DNA of 64,000 nt. Source: a halophilic archaeon (GTDB lineage: Archaea; Halobacteriota; Halobacteria; Halobacteriales; Haladaptataceae). Every line of letters begins with the position of its first letter. Position 1 is the first letter of the stretch. The notes beneath the pieces are model-generated. The model was not told the DNA's origin. It searched no databases and saw only the letters and a list, made by a program, of their open reading frames with translations. Position numbers and translations under genes: made by a program. Positions 1-7,660 of this stretch are shown here, in pieces. The stretch covers positions 229,095 to 293,094 of the forward strand of contig QNGA01000007.1 in assembly GCA_003298465.1 (NCBI GenBank). Direction: 5' to 3'.

Positions 1-450
1 GCGGTAATCAAACCCCTCTTGAAGTTCATTCTCGAGCTCAGCCGGCGTTGTGAATCCGGTCGTATCTGCGTCTGGTGCCCCCGAAATATATGCTTCTCCA
101 ATCGACTTTGGGGGATAAGTAGTCGGGACTCCGAGAACGCCAACACGTTCCTGTTCAGCGAGTCGGTCCCAGTATTCAGCATGATCATGATATCGTTCCG
201 CTGGGAGATAGACGCGCTGATTAGCAGTGTCGATGTTATACCACCAAAAGATTCCAAGTTTCCCGGGATTCTTGCCGGTCGCATAGGCTTTCCAGTTTGG
301 CGAGGTGACTGGCGGTAGCATGGATTGCAATTCGCCTGTTACACCCTGTTCGACGATGCGTTCCAATACAGGGAGTTCGCCTGCTTCAATCCACGGTTCA
401 AGCAGTTCGAATCCAGCTCCGTCAAGGCCGATTACGACAGTTCTGGTCAT
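1..450 (-). CDS. Alkaline-phosphatase-superfamily (type I phosphodiesterase/nucleotide pyrophosphatase) protein, 3' part outside window
   Basis: The first 150 codons are present, read from an ATG at 450 down to the window edge. The N-terminus MTRTVVIGLDGAGFELLEPW is the metal-binding start of the type I phosphodiesterase/nucleotide pyrophosphatase fold (metal-ligand Asp at about residue 10). It is followed by PPVTSPNWKAYATGKNPGK, where the Thr/Ser after PPV is the expected nucleophile, and by an FWWYN stretch. In the family these residues hold two metal ions and attack phosphate esters, but the substrate cannot be told from this part. Haloarchaeal homologues often lie near sulfotransferases or surface-glycan genes. 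A TATA-like CATATTC lies about 20 bp before the start. The family call is firm and the substrate is unknown. Confidence 0.85.
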   Translation of the reverse strand, partial: MTRTVVIGLDGAGFELLEPWIEAGELPVLERIVEQGVTGELQSMLPPVTSPNWKAYATGKNPGKLGIFWWYNIDTANQRVYLPAERYHDHAEYWDRLAEQERVGVLGVPTTYPPKSIGEAYISGAPDADTTGFTTPAELENELQEGFDYR

Positions 451-807
451 AAGCGATCACTGAATATGATTCTGCTGAGTCAAAGTTGAGACGCGCTGTT
501 TCCATAGTTATTCGTCACCTACTAAGGGACGAATCCAGACTCTTGGTCGTCATCTATCCTATAGGACGATCTGTCGTTGCATGCGCGACAACACCGTTCC
601 AAGACATCTTCTCCACCCGGCTTACAGACGGAGCGCTCCTCGTCGTCTTTCATGAATATCGGCACGATCTCTACGCTCAGTGTGGAGAGGGGAAGCGGTC
701 TCGTGAGCGACGGTAGTAACAGGTATTTCTCGACCTGAGAATGCCGACCGTCGTGTGCTGGAAACACAGTGGCTCTGCCCGAGCGCAAACGTATGCAGCC
801 GATAGTG

Positions 808-825
808 TTAGTACTATATACTAAC
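808..825. promoter_or_regulatory. Palindromic motif TTAGTA-N6-TACTAA, copy 1
   Basis: The sequence TTAGTACTATATACTAAC is a near-perfect inverted repeat. Close relatives occur at 22034-22051, 26760-26777 and 29852-29869, all in non-coding DNA. It could be an operator, or a TATA element inside an inverted repeat. No gene starts immediately beside this copy. Confidence 0.5.
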
Positions 826-884
826 TAGACACTAAGCACAACGTAAACGAAACGAGCGTCCGCGCTTCAAATTCTTCAATCGCA

Positions 885-1100
885 CCAGAGGTTGCTAAAA
901 ACTGTTCAGAGCGTTCAAATAGTGAAACGACACTGGGTGTCTAAAACCAAGTGCGCTCACCAATGAGTTGCATCTGGCAGCCCCGTCGATGCCTGGTGAC
1001 TCACACCAGCGTGGACACGCAGATGCAGACACAGAAATCCGAGAAAACTCACGTGACCATTTGCGCTCACTCAAACACGCCATCACCAATTTCCTTGCCC
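885..1100 (+). pseudogene. Relic of a protein C-terminus, related to 54770-54960
   Basis: The frame ending near 954 reads ...SNSETTLGV followed by a stop. The segment starting near 54770 reads ...TVHETTLGV followed by a stop. Similarity continues past the stop for over 100 bp (the ...CATCxxGCAGCCxCGTCGxTGC... block). Both copies lack an intact upstream reading frame, so these are two scars of one repeated sequence, probably from a mobile element. The parent gene was not recognised. Confidence 0.45.
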
Positions 1101-1193
1101 TACTCTGCCAGCTGACGCCGACGGCTCTCCACTTGCCGTTGACACCGTCATCCTTCCGCTGTTTTCCATTCGGCTACACTCCACAGCACGCAC

Positions 1194-1406
1194 TTGACCG
1201 GCATTGAAGACGTGGCTGCCGACGGCTCACTCAACGCCGTCCCCGCTGATGACATCACTGAAAGTAGCGTCAACGACGGAGAGACGCATGTCACTGGCCC
1301 ATACGTCAATCGCGATAAACACGGCCGTTTCGACCACCGCTACTGGCGGTGTGAGCACTGCAGCGCGAAGACGACCGACAAAGAGGCGCTCACCAACTGC
1401 TGCTAA
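1194..1406 (+). pseudogene. Small Cys-containing open frame, probable fragment
   Basis: A 70-codon frame from a TTG ends ...HRYWRCEHCSAKTTDKEALTN-CC-stop. The CxxC followed by a C-terminal CC resembles half of a zinc ribbon as found in small haloarchaeal proteins. There is no ATG, no clear promoter, and an in-frame stop just upstream at 1140, so it may be the 3' remnant of a longer gene. Function unknown. Confidence 0.35.
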
Positions 1407-1656
1407 CTACCTTCTTTCTGTTTGTATAACTCGCCAACAGACGCTTCTCGAGGTCTCCGACCAGCGCACGCTCACCGACAGCATCGACGAGACGACTGAC
1501 GACCGAGATGTGGTGGCGCATTGGGAAGAGACGACTCTCCTCGCCTAATGGCGAAGGCCTACTGGCATCTCTCCCGAAAAAAGTGCTATGAGACGATATT
1601 GCGGCCTATCCCGTCTCTGCAGTAGGTTTATACTGCTCGATAGGCTTTATTCAGGT

Positions 1657-1761
1657 ATGAGCCTCGAAGAGACCGTTGACCATCTCGCTGAGGAGCTTGA
1701 TCTTGAGCGCAGTGAGCATGTTCGCGAGGTTGGCCGTTCGGTTGCGGAGCTTCGCGACTAA
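1657..1761 (+). CDS. Small acidic helical protein (34 aa)
   Basis: An ATG at 1657 opens 34 codons, MSLEETVDHLAEELDLERSE and on to RSVAELRD, ending with TAA. The sequence is amphipathic and rich in Glu and Leu, predicted to be helical throughout. A TATA-like GGTTTATAC lies about 27 bp before the ATG, the spacing expected of a leaderless haloarchaeal transcript, which supports a real gene. Nothing in it identifies a function. It could instead be the first helix of a once longer regulator. Confidence 0.5.
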   Translation: MSLEETVDHLAEELDLERSEHVREVGRSVAELRD

Positions 1762-1763
1762 CT

Positions 1764-2374
1764 AGAATAGGCCACTGAAGTCACGTTCAACGAGTCCTGT
1801 TTCTAAATATTCGACTCGTCCGCTCACACTCCCAACGGTCAATATTCGCCATCGCTAACGTCTCGTCGGGCAGTTCTTGGTTGAGCATAGACACCAAAAC
1901 TACTGAACTGCTCACTTCTCAAACTGGCCTAACTAGACAGCGCCTGTTCTACAATCCTTTCTCACCAGTTATATCTTCTCGCTCTAATTCAAAATTCTTT
2001 CACGTACTAATTCGCGGCTACTACCTCTCTAATCACGTAAAAGACGGTTTTGTATGCTCTTTCGAGCACGACCGCGATTTGCGAGATATTGAGCAAGTAT
2101 CTACATAGAGAAGGTACGCGAGAAGCTCCTCACCGCTGGAGAGGTGTTTCTCGTGAAATGGCGTGCTGTAGATATAGATCAGCTTGAAATCACAGTGTCT
2201 GCAGATCACACGATTAGACGAGTCCCACATGCAGACGCTCGGATACCACAGTGTGGGTACGTTGCATACTCCCAAAAGTCCTTGAGTCACCGCTCGCTGC
2301 CAACATCGAGAGGTTCGGTGTCTAGTGAACACTCCGAGGTCAACGAGTTTGCGGAAGATCCTGCCGGACATTAG
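1764..2374 (-). pseudogene. Transposase remnant (N-terminal zinc-ribbon/HTH part), frameshifted
   Basis: On the minus strand around 2050-2210 the translation gives CRHCDFKLIYIYSTPFHEKH, then LSSGEELLAYLLYVDT. After a frame change comes NISQIAVVLERAYKTVFYVI, followed by a stop. A Cys pair, a STPFHEKH block and a helix-turn-helix are typical of the N-terminus of zinc-ribbon transposases (IS1595-like arrangement; exact family uncertain). The frameshift and stop make it inactive. Further down the same strand, near 1764-1890, pieces MLNQELPDETLAMANIDRWE and VEYLETGLVERDFSGLF sit in two different frames and may be part of the same decayed element. Confidence 0.5.
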
Positions 2375-2506
2375 CTGAGTCTAAGGTATATCCCCAGATT
2401 TCGGCTAGTGCACTGTGGCTACACGGTTGTTCCGAAGCTCTGCATAAGAGCGAAACCCGATCAGATGACTACTACATCGTATCCAACTTGATCAGGCCTC
2501 AGAGAC

Positions 2507-3157
2507 TTAACCTACTGCTAGGATCGCTTCTGAATCACCCTCTGGAGAGAAGGACTCCAACTCCGTGACGATTACTACATGTAACGAGACTACGAGTCCC
2601 GCGAATAGGAGAACGAATGCGATTGTGAAGAAAACCGTTACTACGAGGAATATCACTGTGAGCAGCGCAGTAGTGAGTGCTACAGTCGGGTGACTGCTGA
2701 CCCAGCGAACGCCCCGACGAAGAGCGCTAACGGGGGGAACGCCCGCCGCCATTTCGTTGAAAGTCGGAATCAATATTAATGCTACATAGAGACCAATGTA
2801 TCCAGAAATTAAGGCTATGACCTCACCAATTAGTACCTCTTCCTTGAGTGCCTGAATCCCGTACAGAATCGCGATAGTGACGAATATGACTGGTATACTG
2901 CTGAAAACTGCACTCGCACCGCCGTTTTGGCGGAGGATCGAGAATATGCGTGACCGGTCGATCGTGTTGCGGGCAGAACGGAGGTCTTGAACGGCGACGT
3001 ACACGGCTAACGTCGCTGGCCCGACCGTAACCAACGGTAACGAGCAAATGGTCCATGCGACGCTCAGCATGGCCAGCCGCAATCCGTTTCCGTAAACGAA
3101 TTGGGGCAGCTCGGAGAGTGCCTGTTGAAACGCTACTTGATTGCTTCCTTCAGCCAT
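2507..3157 (-). CDS. DUF624 (YesL-like) membrane protein
   Basis: A 216-residue protein with five or six hydrophobic segments. The N-terminal ...LPQFVYGNGLRLAMLSVAWTI and SLPLVTVGPATLAVYVAVQD blocks match the DUF624/YesL family. In Firmicutes and haloarchaea that family sits beside carbohydrate ABC permeases. It is the last gene of a minus-strand operon, starting 3 bp after the permease at 3161-4027 stops. Its role is unproven; an accessory or assembly function for the importer is inferred from constant linkage. The ATG at 3157 is the only start compatible with the neighbouring stop. Confidence 0.8.
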   Translation of the reverse strand: MAEGSNQVAFQQALSELPQFVYGNGLRLAMLSVAWTICSLPLVTVGPATLAVYVAVQDLRSARNTIDRSRIFSILRQNGGASAVFSSIPVIFVTIAILYGIQALKEEVLIGEVIALISGYIGLYVALILIPTFNEMAAGVPPVSALRRGVRWVSSHPTVALTTALLTVIFLVVTVFFTIAFVLLFAGLVVSLHVVIVTELESFSPEGDSEAILAVG

Positions 3158-3160
3158 CAG

Positions 3161-4027
3161 TTACCCCGTACCAGCTTGCATCTGGACGCTGGAGATGAGT
3201 TTGTCCTGGAACAGTAGGAAGACGATGAACAGCGGCATCGAAGCCAACGCCAGCGAAGTCATGATGACGTTCGGAGCCAATGCGTTCACCGACCGAAGGG
3301 TGACGATGCCGACCGGTAAAGTGTACAGCTGGTCGTTGTTCAGCACGATAAGGGGCCACAAGAACTGGTTCCAACTCCAGATGAAGATGAACAGCCCCAG
3401 CGCTGTCAGTATCGGTGTCGAAAGGGGCATTATGATCTGAGCGTAGATTCGCAGTGAGGAGAACCCGTCGAGGCGAGCTGCCTCCTCCAGCTCTTCGGGA
3501 ATATCCCGGAAGAACTGAACGAGTAGAAACACCCCTAGCGGTCCTGCTGCGAACGGCAGGATTATCGCCCAATAGGAGTTCATCATCCCGAGATCGCTGA
3601 TTAGCGTGTAGAGGGGAATGATGTTGACGTATCCCGGAATCATGAAGCTCGCGAGGATGATTCCCAGTACTGCTCCCCGTCCAGGCCACTCAAGTCGAGT
3701 AAGGGAGAATGCGATCATCGAGTCTACAACGAGCACCAAGCCCGTAGTGATGCTAGCAATCAGGAACGTATTGAACGCCCATGTTAAGATGACCGGCTCC
3801 TCGAAGAGGAAGCGCTGCCAGTAGGCGAACGTGATGTCCGAAGGAATCCAGTGAAACTCCCCACCGGCGAGGATACCCTGTGGAGTTACAGATAACTGGA
3901 ACATCCGCCAGTACGGGACGAAAAACGCGACTGCTATCCCGTACATCATGACGTAGAGGCCGATTCGAGAGAGACGCTCTCGTCCGATGCGATCAACGAT
4001 GCCAGTGTTCGCGTTCGTGTTACTCAT
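3161..4027 (-). CDS. Carbohydrate ABC transporter permease (MalG/UgpE type)
   Basis: A 288-residue inner-membrane permease with six predicted helices. It carries the EAA cytoplasmic loop EELEEAARLDGFSSLRIYAQ followed by IIMPLSTP, which couples to the ATPase. A long periplasmic-side loop after the first helix is typical of MalG-type subunits. It pairs with the permease encoded just upstream at 4020-4949, overlapping it by 8 bp, so the two are translationally coupled. Substrate by context is probably fructo-oligosaccharide or sucrose-derived sugar, because the operon begins with a GH32 enzyme; this is inference. Confidence 0.92.
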   Translation of the reverse strand: MSNTNANTGIVDRIGRERLSRIGLYVMMYGIAVAFFVPYWRMFQLSVTPQGILAGGEFHWIPSDITFAYWQRFLFEEPVILTWAFNTFLIASITTGLVLVVDSMIAFSLTRLEWPGRGAVLGIILASFMIPGYVNIIPLYTLISDLGMMNSYWAIILPFAAGPLGVFLLVQFFRDIPEELEEAARLDGFSSLRIYAQIIMPLSTPILTALGLFIFIWSWNQFLWPLIVLNNDQLYTLPVGIVTLRSVNALAPNVIMTSLALASMPLFIVFLLFQDKLISSVQMQAGTG

Positions 4028-4949
4028 TGTTCGTCCCCACGATGTAGTAGTTGAGTGCCGAGACCAGAACGAGAATCGCCAGGAGTGTGTATCCGACTGC
4101 TGCGCCGAATCCTAATTCCCGACTCTGGAAGCCAAGCTGATAGAGGTAGTAGACGAGCGTTTCCGTCGATCCGGTCGGTCCACCCTTGGTCATGATATAC
4201 GGTTGCCCGAACACCTGAAACTGGAATATCGTCGAAGCGATAACGACGAACAAGAGGCCATTCTTCATATGCGGAAGTGTAATATCGCGGAACATCCTCC
4301 ATTGACCCGCCCCGTCTAACCGTGCTGCTTCATAGAGACGTTCCGGAACGTTCTGTCGCGACGCCAGAAGCACAGCGAAGTAGAATCCTGCTTGCCACCA
4401 GACGGTTGTGATAACGAGTGCTGGCATCGCCCAGAAATTCGAGTTGAGTGGGCTCCCATCAATGGCTGAACCGAGGAGGTACGTTCCGATACCACCATCC
4501 GCGAACATCTGGACCCAAATTAGCCCAACGACTGACACCGTTAGGACATACGGACTAAAGTAAATAAAGCGAAGAAGGCGGTCGCCAAGGAGCTCCTTGT
4601 TCAGCCCGAGAGCTAGTACCAGACTCAATCCAACTATTAGTGGAACGGTCAGACCGACGAATTCGAGGGTATTCCAGAGCGCGTTCCAGAACGCAGGGTC
4701 TGAAAGGAGACGAACGTAGTTGGCTGCCCCGACAAATGTCGATTCTGACGGATTCAGGAAGTTCCACTCGAAGAGGCTCATATAGAAGCCCTTCACCAAT
4801 GGATACAGCATGAAAACGGCGAACAGGACGAGATATGGCGACGCAAATAGAAGTCCCATGATGAGCTCTCGCGTCGAACGGTCAGTAACGAACCGACCAA
4901 CGAAGCCGGGCGAACTTTCGACCGTACTCGCGTCCACGTTTCTACTCAT
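4020..4949 (-). CDS. Carbohydrate ABC transporter permease (MalF/UgpA type)
   Basis: A 309-residue permease. A cytoplasmic N-terminus of about 30 residues is followed by six membrane helices starting at GLLFASPYLVLFAVFMLYPL. The EAA motif is LYEAARLDGAGQWRMFRDIT followed by LPHMKN. It forms the heterodimeric channel with the adjacent MalG-type permease. The start at 4949 lies only 4 bp after the binding-protein gene ends, giving a compact operon. As in MalF-type subunits, the first helix precedes a sizeable extracytoplasmic loop. Confidence 0.92.
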   Translation of the reverse strand: MSRNVDASTVESSPGFVGRFVTDRSTRELIMGLLFASPYLVLFAVFMLYPLVKGFYMSLFEWNFLNPSESTFVGAANYVRLLSDPAFWNALWNTLEFVGLTVPLIVGLSLVLALGLNKELLGDRLLRFIYFSPYVLTVSVVGLIWVQMFADGGIGTYLLGSAIDGSPLNSNFWAMPALVITTVWWQAGFYFAVLLASRQNVPERLYEAARLDGAGQWRMFRDITLPHMKNGLLFVVIASTIFQFQVFGQPYIMTKGGPTGSTETLVYYLYQLGFQSRELGFGAAVGYTLLAILVLVSALNYYIVGTNNE

Positions 4950-4953
4950 GATC

Positions 4954-6318
4954 TCACTTATTGTCTAACGCCGATTGGAGTGAGTTGGCAGCCTTGTTGA
5001 GTGCTGTGTCCACACCCATATTCTGCATGTACATCTCGTACAGAGGTTTCCAGTACTGGTTGCTGTTGATGTGGATGCTCGTCTTCGGCTGATACTCGAT
5101 ACGTTTGTTCTTGACCATCTCGTACATCTTCGAGATGGTGTTGTACTTCTTCCAGAGCTTCGTGTTCTTGACTTCGTTCGATGTAGCAACGGATTTTGCG
5201 GCAGGTAGGTGTCCGCCTGCAGACGCCCAGAGGGTGTGGTTCTGAGTCACATATTCGGCGAATTCGACGGCTGCTTTCTTCTCACTGTCATCATGTCCGT
5301 CATTGATTGGGAAGTAGAGAGAATTACTCTCGCCCCAAGCGACGTCCTCTCCGGGACCGGGGAACATGAACGGCTTATGGAACTTGAAGGAGAGATTCTC
5401 GGGAATCTCCCCATTTTCGTTCTCGAAGTTATTGACCCCCCAAGTTCCTTCCAGAATCATTCCGAGGTCGCCGTTGACGAAGTCGTTGACCCGACCCATA
5501 TCACTCCGGAACTCCGTCTTGTCCCAGTTGCGCTTCCCGGTAACGGATGCCATCAGGTTAGCAGCTTCCTTCCCCGGACCTTGAGTAAAAGCGACGTCAT
5601 AGTTTCCGGGTTCGCCTTTCACCATATTTCCTCCTGCCTGAGTAAGGACGATGATATAGGCACGAAGAGCACTCATTCCTGACCGACCATTGAGCATCGA
5701 GAAGGCTTTTGAGTCCGTTTCGTTGAGGATCGTATTGCAGGCATTGGAGAACGACTGCCAGTCCGTGAAATTCGGATCGACACCTGCTTCCTCCAAAACG
5801 GCGTCGTTCGTATAGACTCCCTTCGCGTGGATGTCAAGAGGGAGGGCGTACGTCTGCCCATCGACTTGGAGATTCTCCCACGCAGCTTGGAAGTATTTAT
5901 TCTTTGCACCTTTCGAAAGATAATCATCTATTTGGTGGCAAATCGGCTTCAAATGCTGCCCATAGGAGCCGTAGTAACTAGCGATATGGGGTGCGTTCCC
6001 GGAGTTGACTGCTGTAAACAACTTGTTCAAGAAATTGTCGAACGGAACGCTTTGTTTGTTGACGGTGATTCCGTTGTCCTTGGAATTGAACTCGTCAACC
6101 AGCGTCGTCATTTCCTCGTTCTCCTGAGCCCCGAAGTACATCCAGTAGTCGATCTGGATGTCACCAGAACTCCCGCTACTGCCACCTCCATTTCCACCTG
6201 TAAGGCCAGCACAGCCTGCAAAGCCAGTGGAAAGAAGGGCACCACCAGTTCCGAGGGCAGTGCGTCTGGTAATTGAATTGCTGTACGAGTCGTCTGCTGT
6301 GTGATCGTGGTTCGTCAT
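4954..6318 (-). CDS. Extracellular sugar-binding lipoprotein of ABC importer
   Basis: A solute-binding protein of about 454 residues. Near the N-terminus TRRTALGTGGALLSTGFAGC combines a twin-arginine motif with a lipobox Cys, so it is exported folded by Tat and lipid-anchored. A Gly/Ser-rich linker (GGNGGGSSGSSG) follows. The mature part has family-1 features: DIQIDYWMYFGAQE, a DLGMILEGTWG block, and VAFTQGPGKEAANLM in the hinge area. An ATG at 6378 would add 20 residues, but the ATG at 6318 puts the twin arginine at residues 18-19 and is preferred. The protein delivers sugar to the two permeases encoded next. Confidence 0.9.
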   Translation of the reverse strand: MTNHDHTADDSYSNSITRRTALGTGGALLSTGFAGCAGLTGGNGGGSSGSSGDIQIDYWMYFGAQENEEMTTLVDEFNSKDNGITVNKQSVPFDNFLNKLFTAVNSGNAPHIASYYGSYGQHLKPICHQIDDYLSKGAKNKYFQAAWENLQVDGQTYALPLDIHAKGVYTNDAVLEEAGVDPNFTDWQSFSNACNTILNETDSKAFSMLNGRSGMSALRAYIIVLTQAGGNMVKGEPGNYDVAFTQGPGKEAANLMASVTGKRNWDKTEFRSDMGRVNDFVNGDLGMILEGTWGVNNFENENGEIPENLSFKFHKPFMFPGPGEDVAWGESNSLYFPINDGHDDSEKKAAVEFAEYVTQNHTLWASAGGHLPAAKSVATSNEVKNTKLWKKYNTISKMYEMVKNKRIEYQPKTSIHINSNQYWKPLYEMYMQNMGVDTALNKAANSLQSALDNK

Positions 6319-6393
6319 TTTCGTATTCGAATTCGTTTGCGTATTACTCAGAGGGCGGGACAATGCGGTTGGACGCACAGTTATCTCGGTCGA

Positions 6394-7545
6394 TCATGAT
6401 TCGGCTATCGCTGACGAATCAGTAGCTCCCTGAACAATACTCTCTACGAGAACGTTGTCTCCGGTCTGGCTATCAAACAGATGGACATGTTCTTCAGGAA
6501 GCGACAGCTCAACTGCTTCGCCTGGATCGAAACGGGTTGCACCGTCAACTCGGACAGTCCACTCCGTCTCGTTCTTCGTCAGGTAGAGGTAGTTGTCGCT
6601 CCCCTCGTGTTCTAATACATCAAGCTCTGCGACAATCGAACTAGACCTCGATTCCTCGACTTGGATGTGTTCGGGCCGGATCCCGAGGACGAGCTCGCTG
6701 GTCGTAGCACGGTTGCGACACGCTGTCACGTGGTCGGCCGTCAACTCGTACTCGAAGTCATCAGCTATGAGCTTCCCACCGTCTAATTCGACGTCGAAGA
6801 AGTTCATTGACGGCGATCCGATGAAATCTGCTACGAACCGATTTGCTGGCTCTGCGTACACGGTCTCGGGGGTCCCAACCTGTTGAATCGTCCCCTGATC
6901 GAGAATCACAATCCGGTCGGACATCGTCATCGCTTCTGTCTGATCATGAGTTACGTAGACGGATGTCGTGTTGAGTTCGTCCTGGATGCGTTGGAGTTCC
7001 GTTCGCATGTGGAGCCGCAACTTCGCATCTAAATTCGAGAGCGGCTCGTCGAACAGGAACACATCCGGTTTACGGACGATAGCGCGACCCGTAGCGACGC
7101 GCTGCTGCTGTCCTCCGGAGAGGCTGTTGGGCTTCTTATCGAGGTGATCCTCGATCCCCATCATCTCTGCCGTTTCCTCGACTCGCGATTGAATCTCATC
7201 GTCCGCCAAGTTCGTCGTGAGCTTCAGACCATAGGACATGTTCTTCCTGACGCTCATGTGCGGATACAGAGCGTAATTCTGGAAGACCATCGCCACTCCT
7301 CGGTTCTGCGGCGCAACGTTGTTGACGGCGCGGTCGCCGATACTGATAGTCCCGCCAGTGATGTCCTCCAGTCCAGCAATCATCCTGAGCAGGGTTGATT
7401 TCCCGGATCCGGAGGGACCGACGATTGTCAGGAACTCGCCGTCACGTACGTTGAGATCCACACCATCGACTGCGACGATCGCTCCCGAATCGTCGCTGTA
7501 CTCCTTCCGTACATTATCGATTGTTATCCTGCTCATCATTGACAT
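6394..7545 (-). CDS. Sugar ABC transporter ATP-binding protein (MsmX/UgpC/MalK type)
   Basis: A 383-residue MalK-like ATPase. Walker A is GPSGSGKST, the signature motif is LSGGQQQRVATGRAI, Walker B is VFLFDEPLSNLD, the H-loop is VTHDQTEA, and a C-terminal TOBE/OB regulatory domain includes VLGIRPEHIQV. It energises the permease pair encoded downstream. Three closely spaced ATGs exist (7545, 7539, 7536); translation from MSRITIDNVRKEY (7536) is equally likely. It lies 115 bp after the GH32 gene on the same strand, so it may be co-transcribed or have its own promoter. Confidence 0.93.
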   Translation of the reverse strand: MSMMSRITIDNVRKEYSDDSGAIVAVDGVDLNVRDGEFLTIVGPSGSGKSTLLRMIAGLEDITGGTISIGDRAVNNVAPQNRGVAMVFQNYALYPHMSVRKNMSYGLKLTTNLADDEIQSRVEETAEMMGIEDHLDKKPNSLSGGQQQRVATGRAIVRKPDVFLFDEPLSNLDAKLRLHMRTELQRIQDELNTTSVYVTHDQTEAMTMSDRIVILDQGTIQQVGTPETVYAEPANRFVADFIGSPSMNFFDVELDGGKLIADDFEYELTADHVTACRNRATTSELVLGIRPEHIQVEESRSSSIVAELDVLEHEGSDNYLYLTKNETEWTVRVDGATRFDPGEAVELSLPEEHVHLFDSQTGDNVLVESIVQGATDSSAIAES

Positions 7546-7660
7546 GGTCGAACCCCATCCTCTTCAATGTTTCTCACAGCAGTGGTGAATCTTACACAAG
7601 GGGTCGAGTAGCGTTGAGAGGATAGAAAAAGCAAGAAGAAAACGAAGATAACTCGGGGAA

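Larger units (their letters stand above)
451..1656. other. Gene-poor decayed region
   Basis: I see no convincing intact gene here. The stretch holds a palindromic motif at 808-825, a relic of a protein C-terminus around 885-1080, and a cysteine-containing open frame at 1194-1406. The rest looks like decayed coding DNA with stops in all frames. Base composition is lower in G+C than the flanking genes. Confidence 0.5.

Noticed and set aside
1204..1548. Plus-strand frame of 114 codons after the Cys-containing fragment
   Set aside because: Thr/Arg-rich, no motif, overlaps the more protein-like frame at 1194-1406.
3150..3689. Minus-strand frame of 179 codons inside the MalG-type permease
   Set aside because: Overlaps a clear transporter gene in a different frame and has shadow composition.
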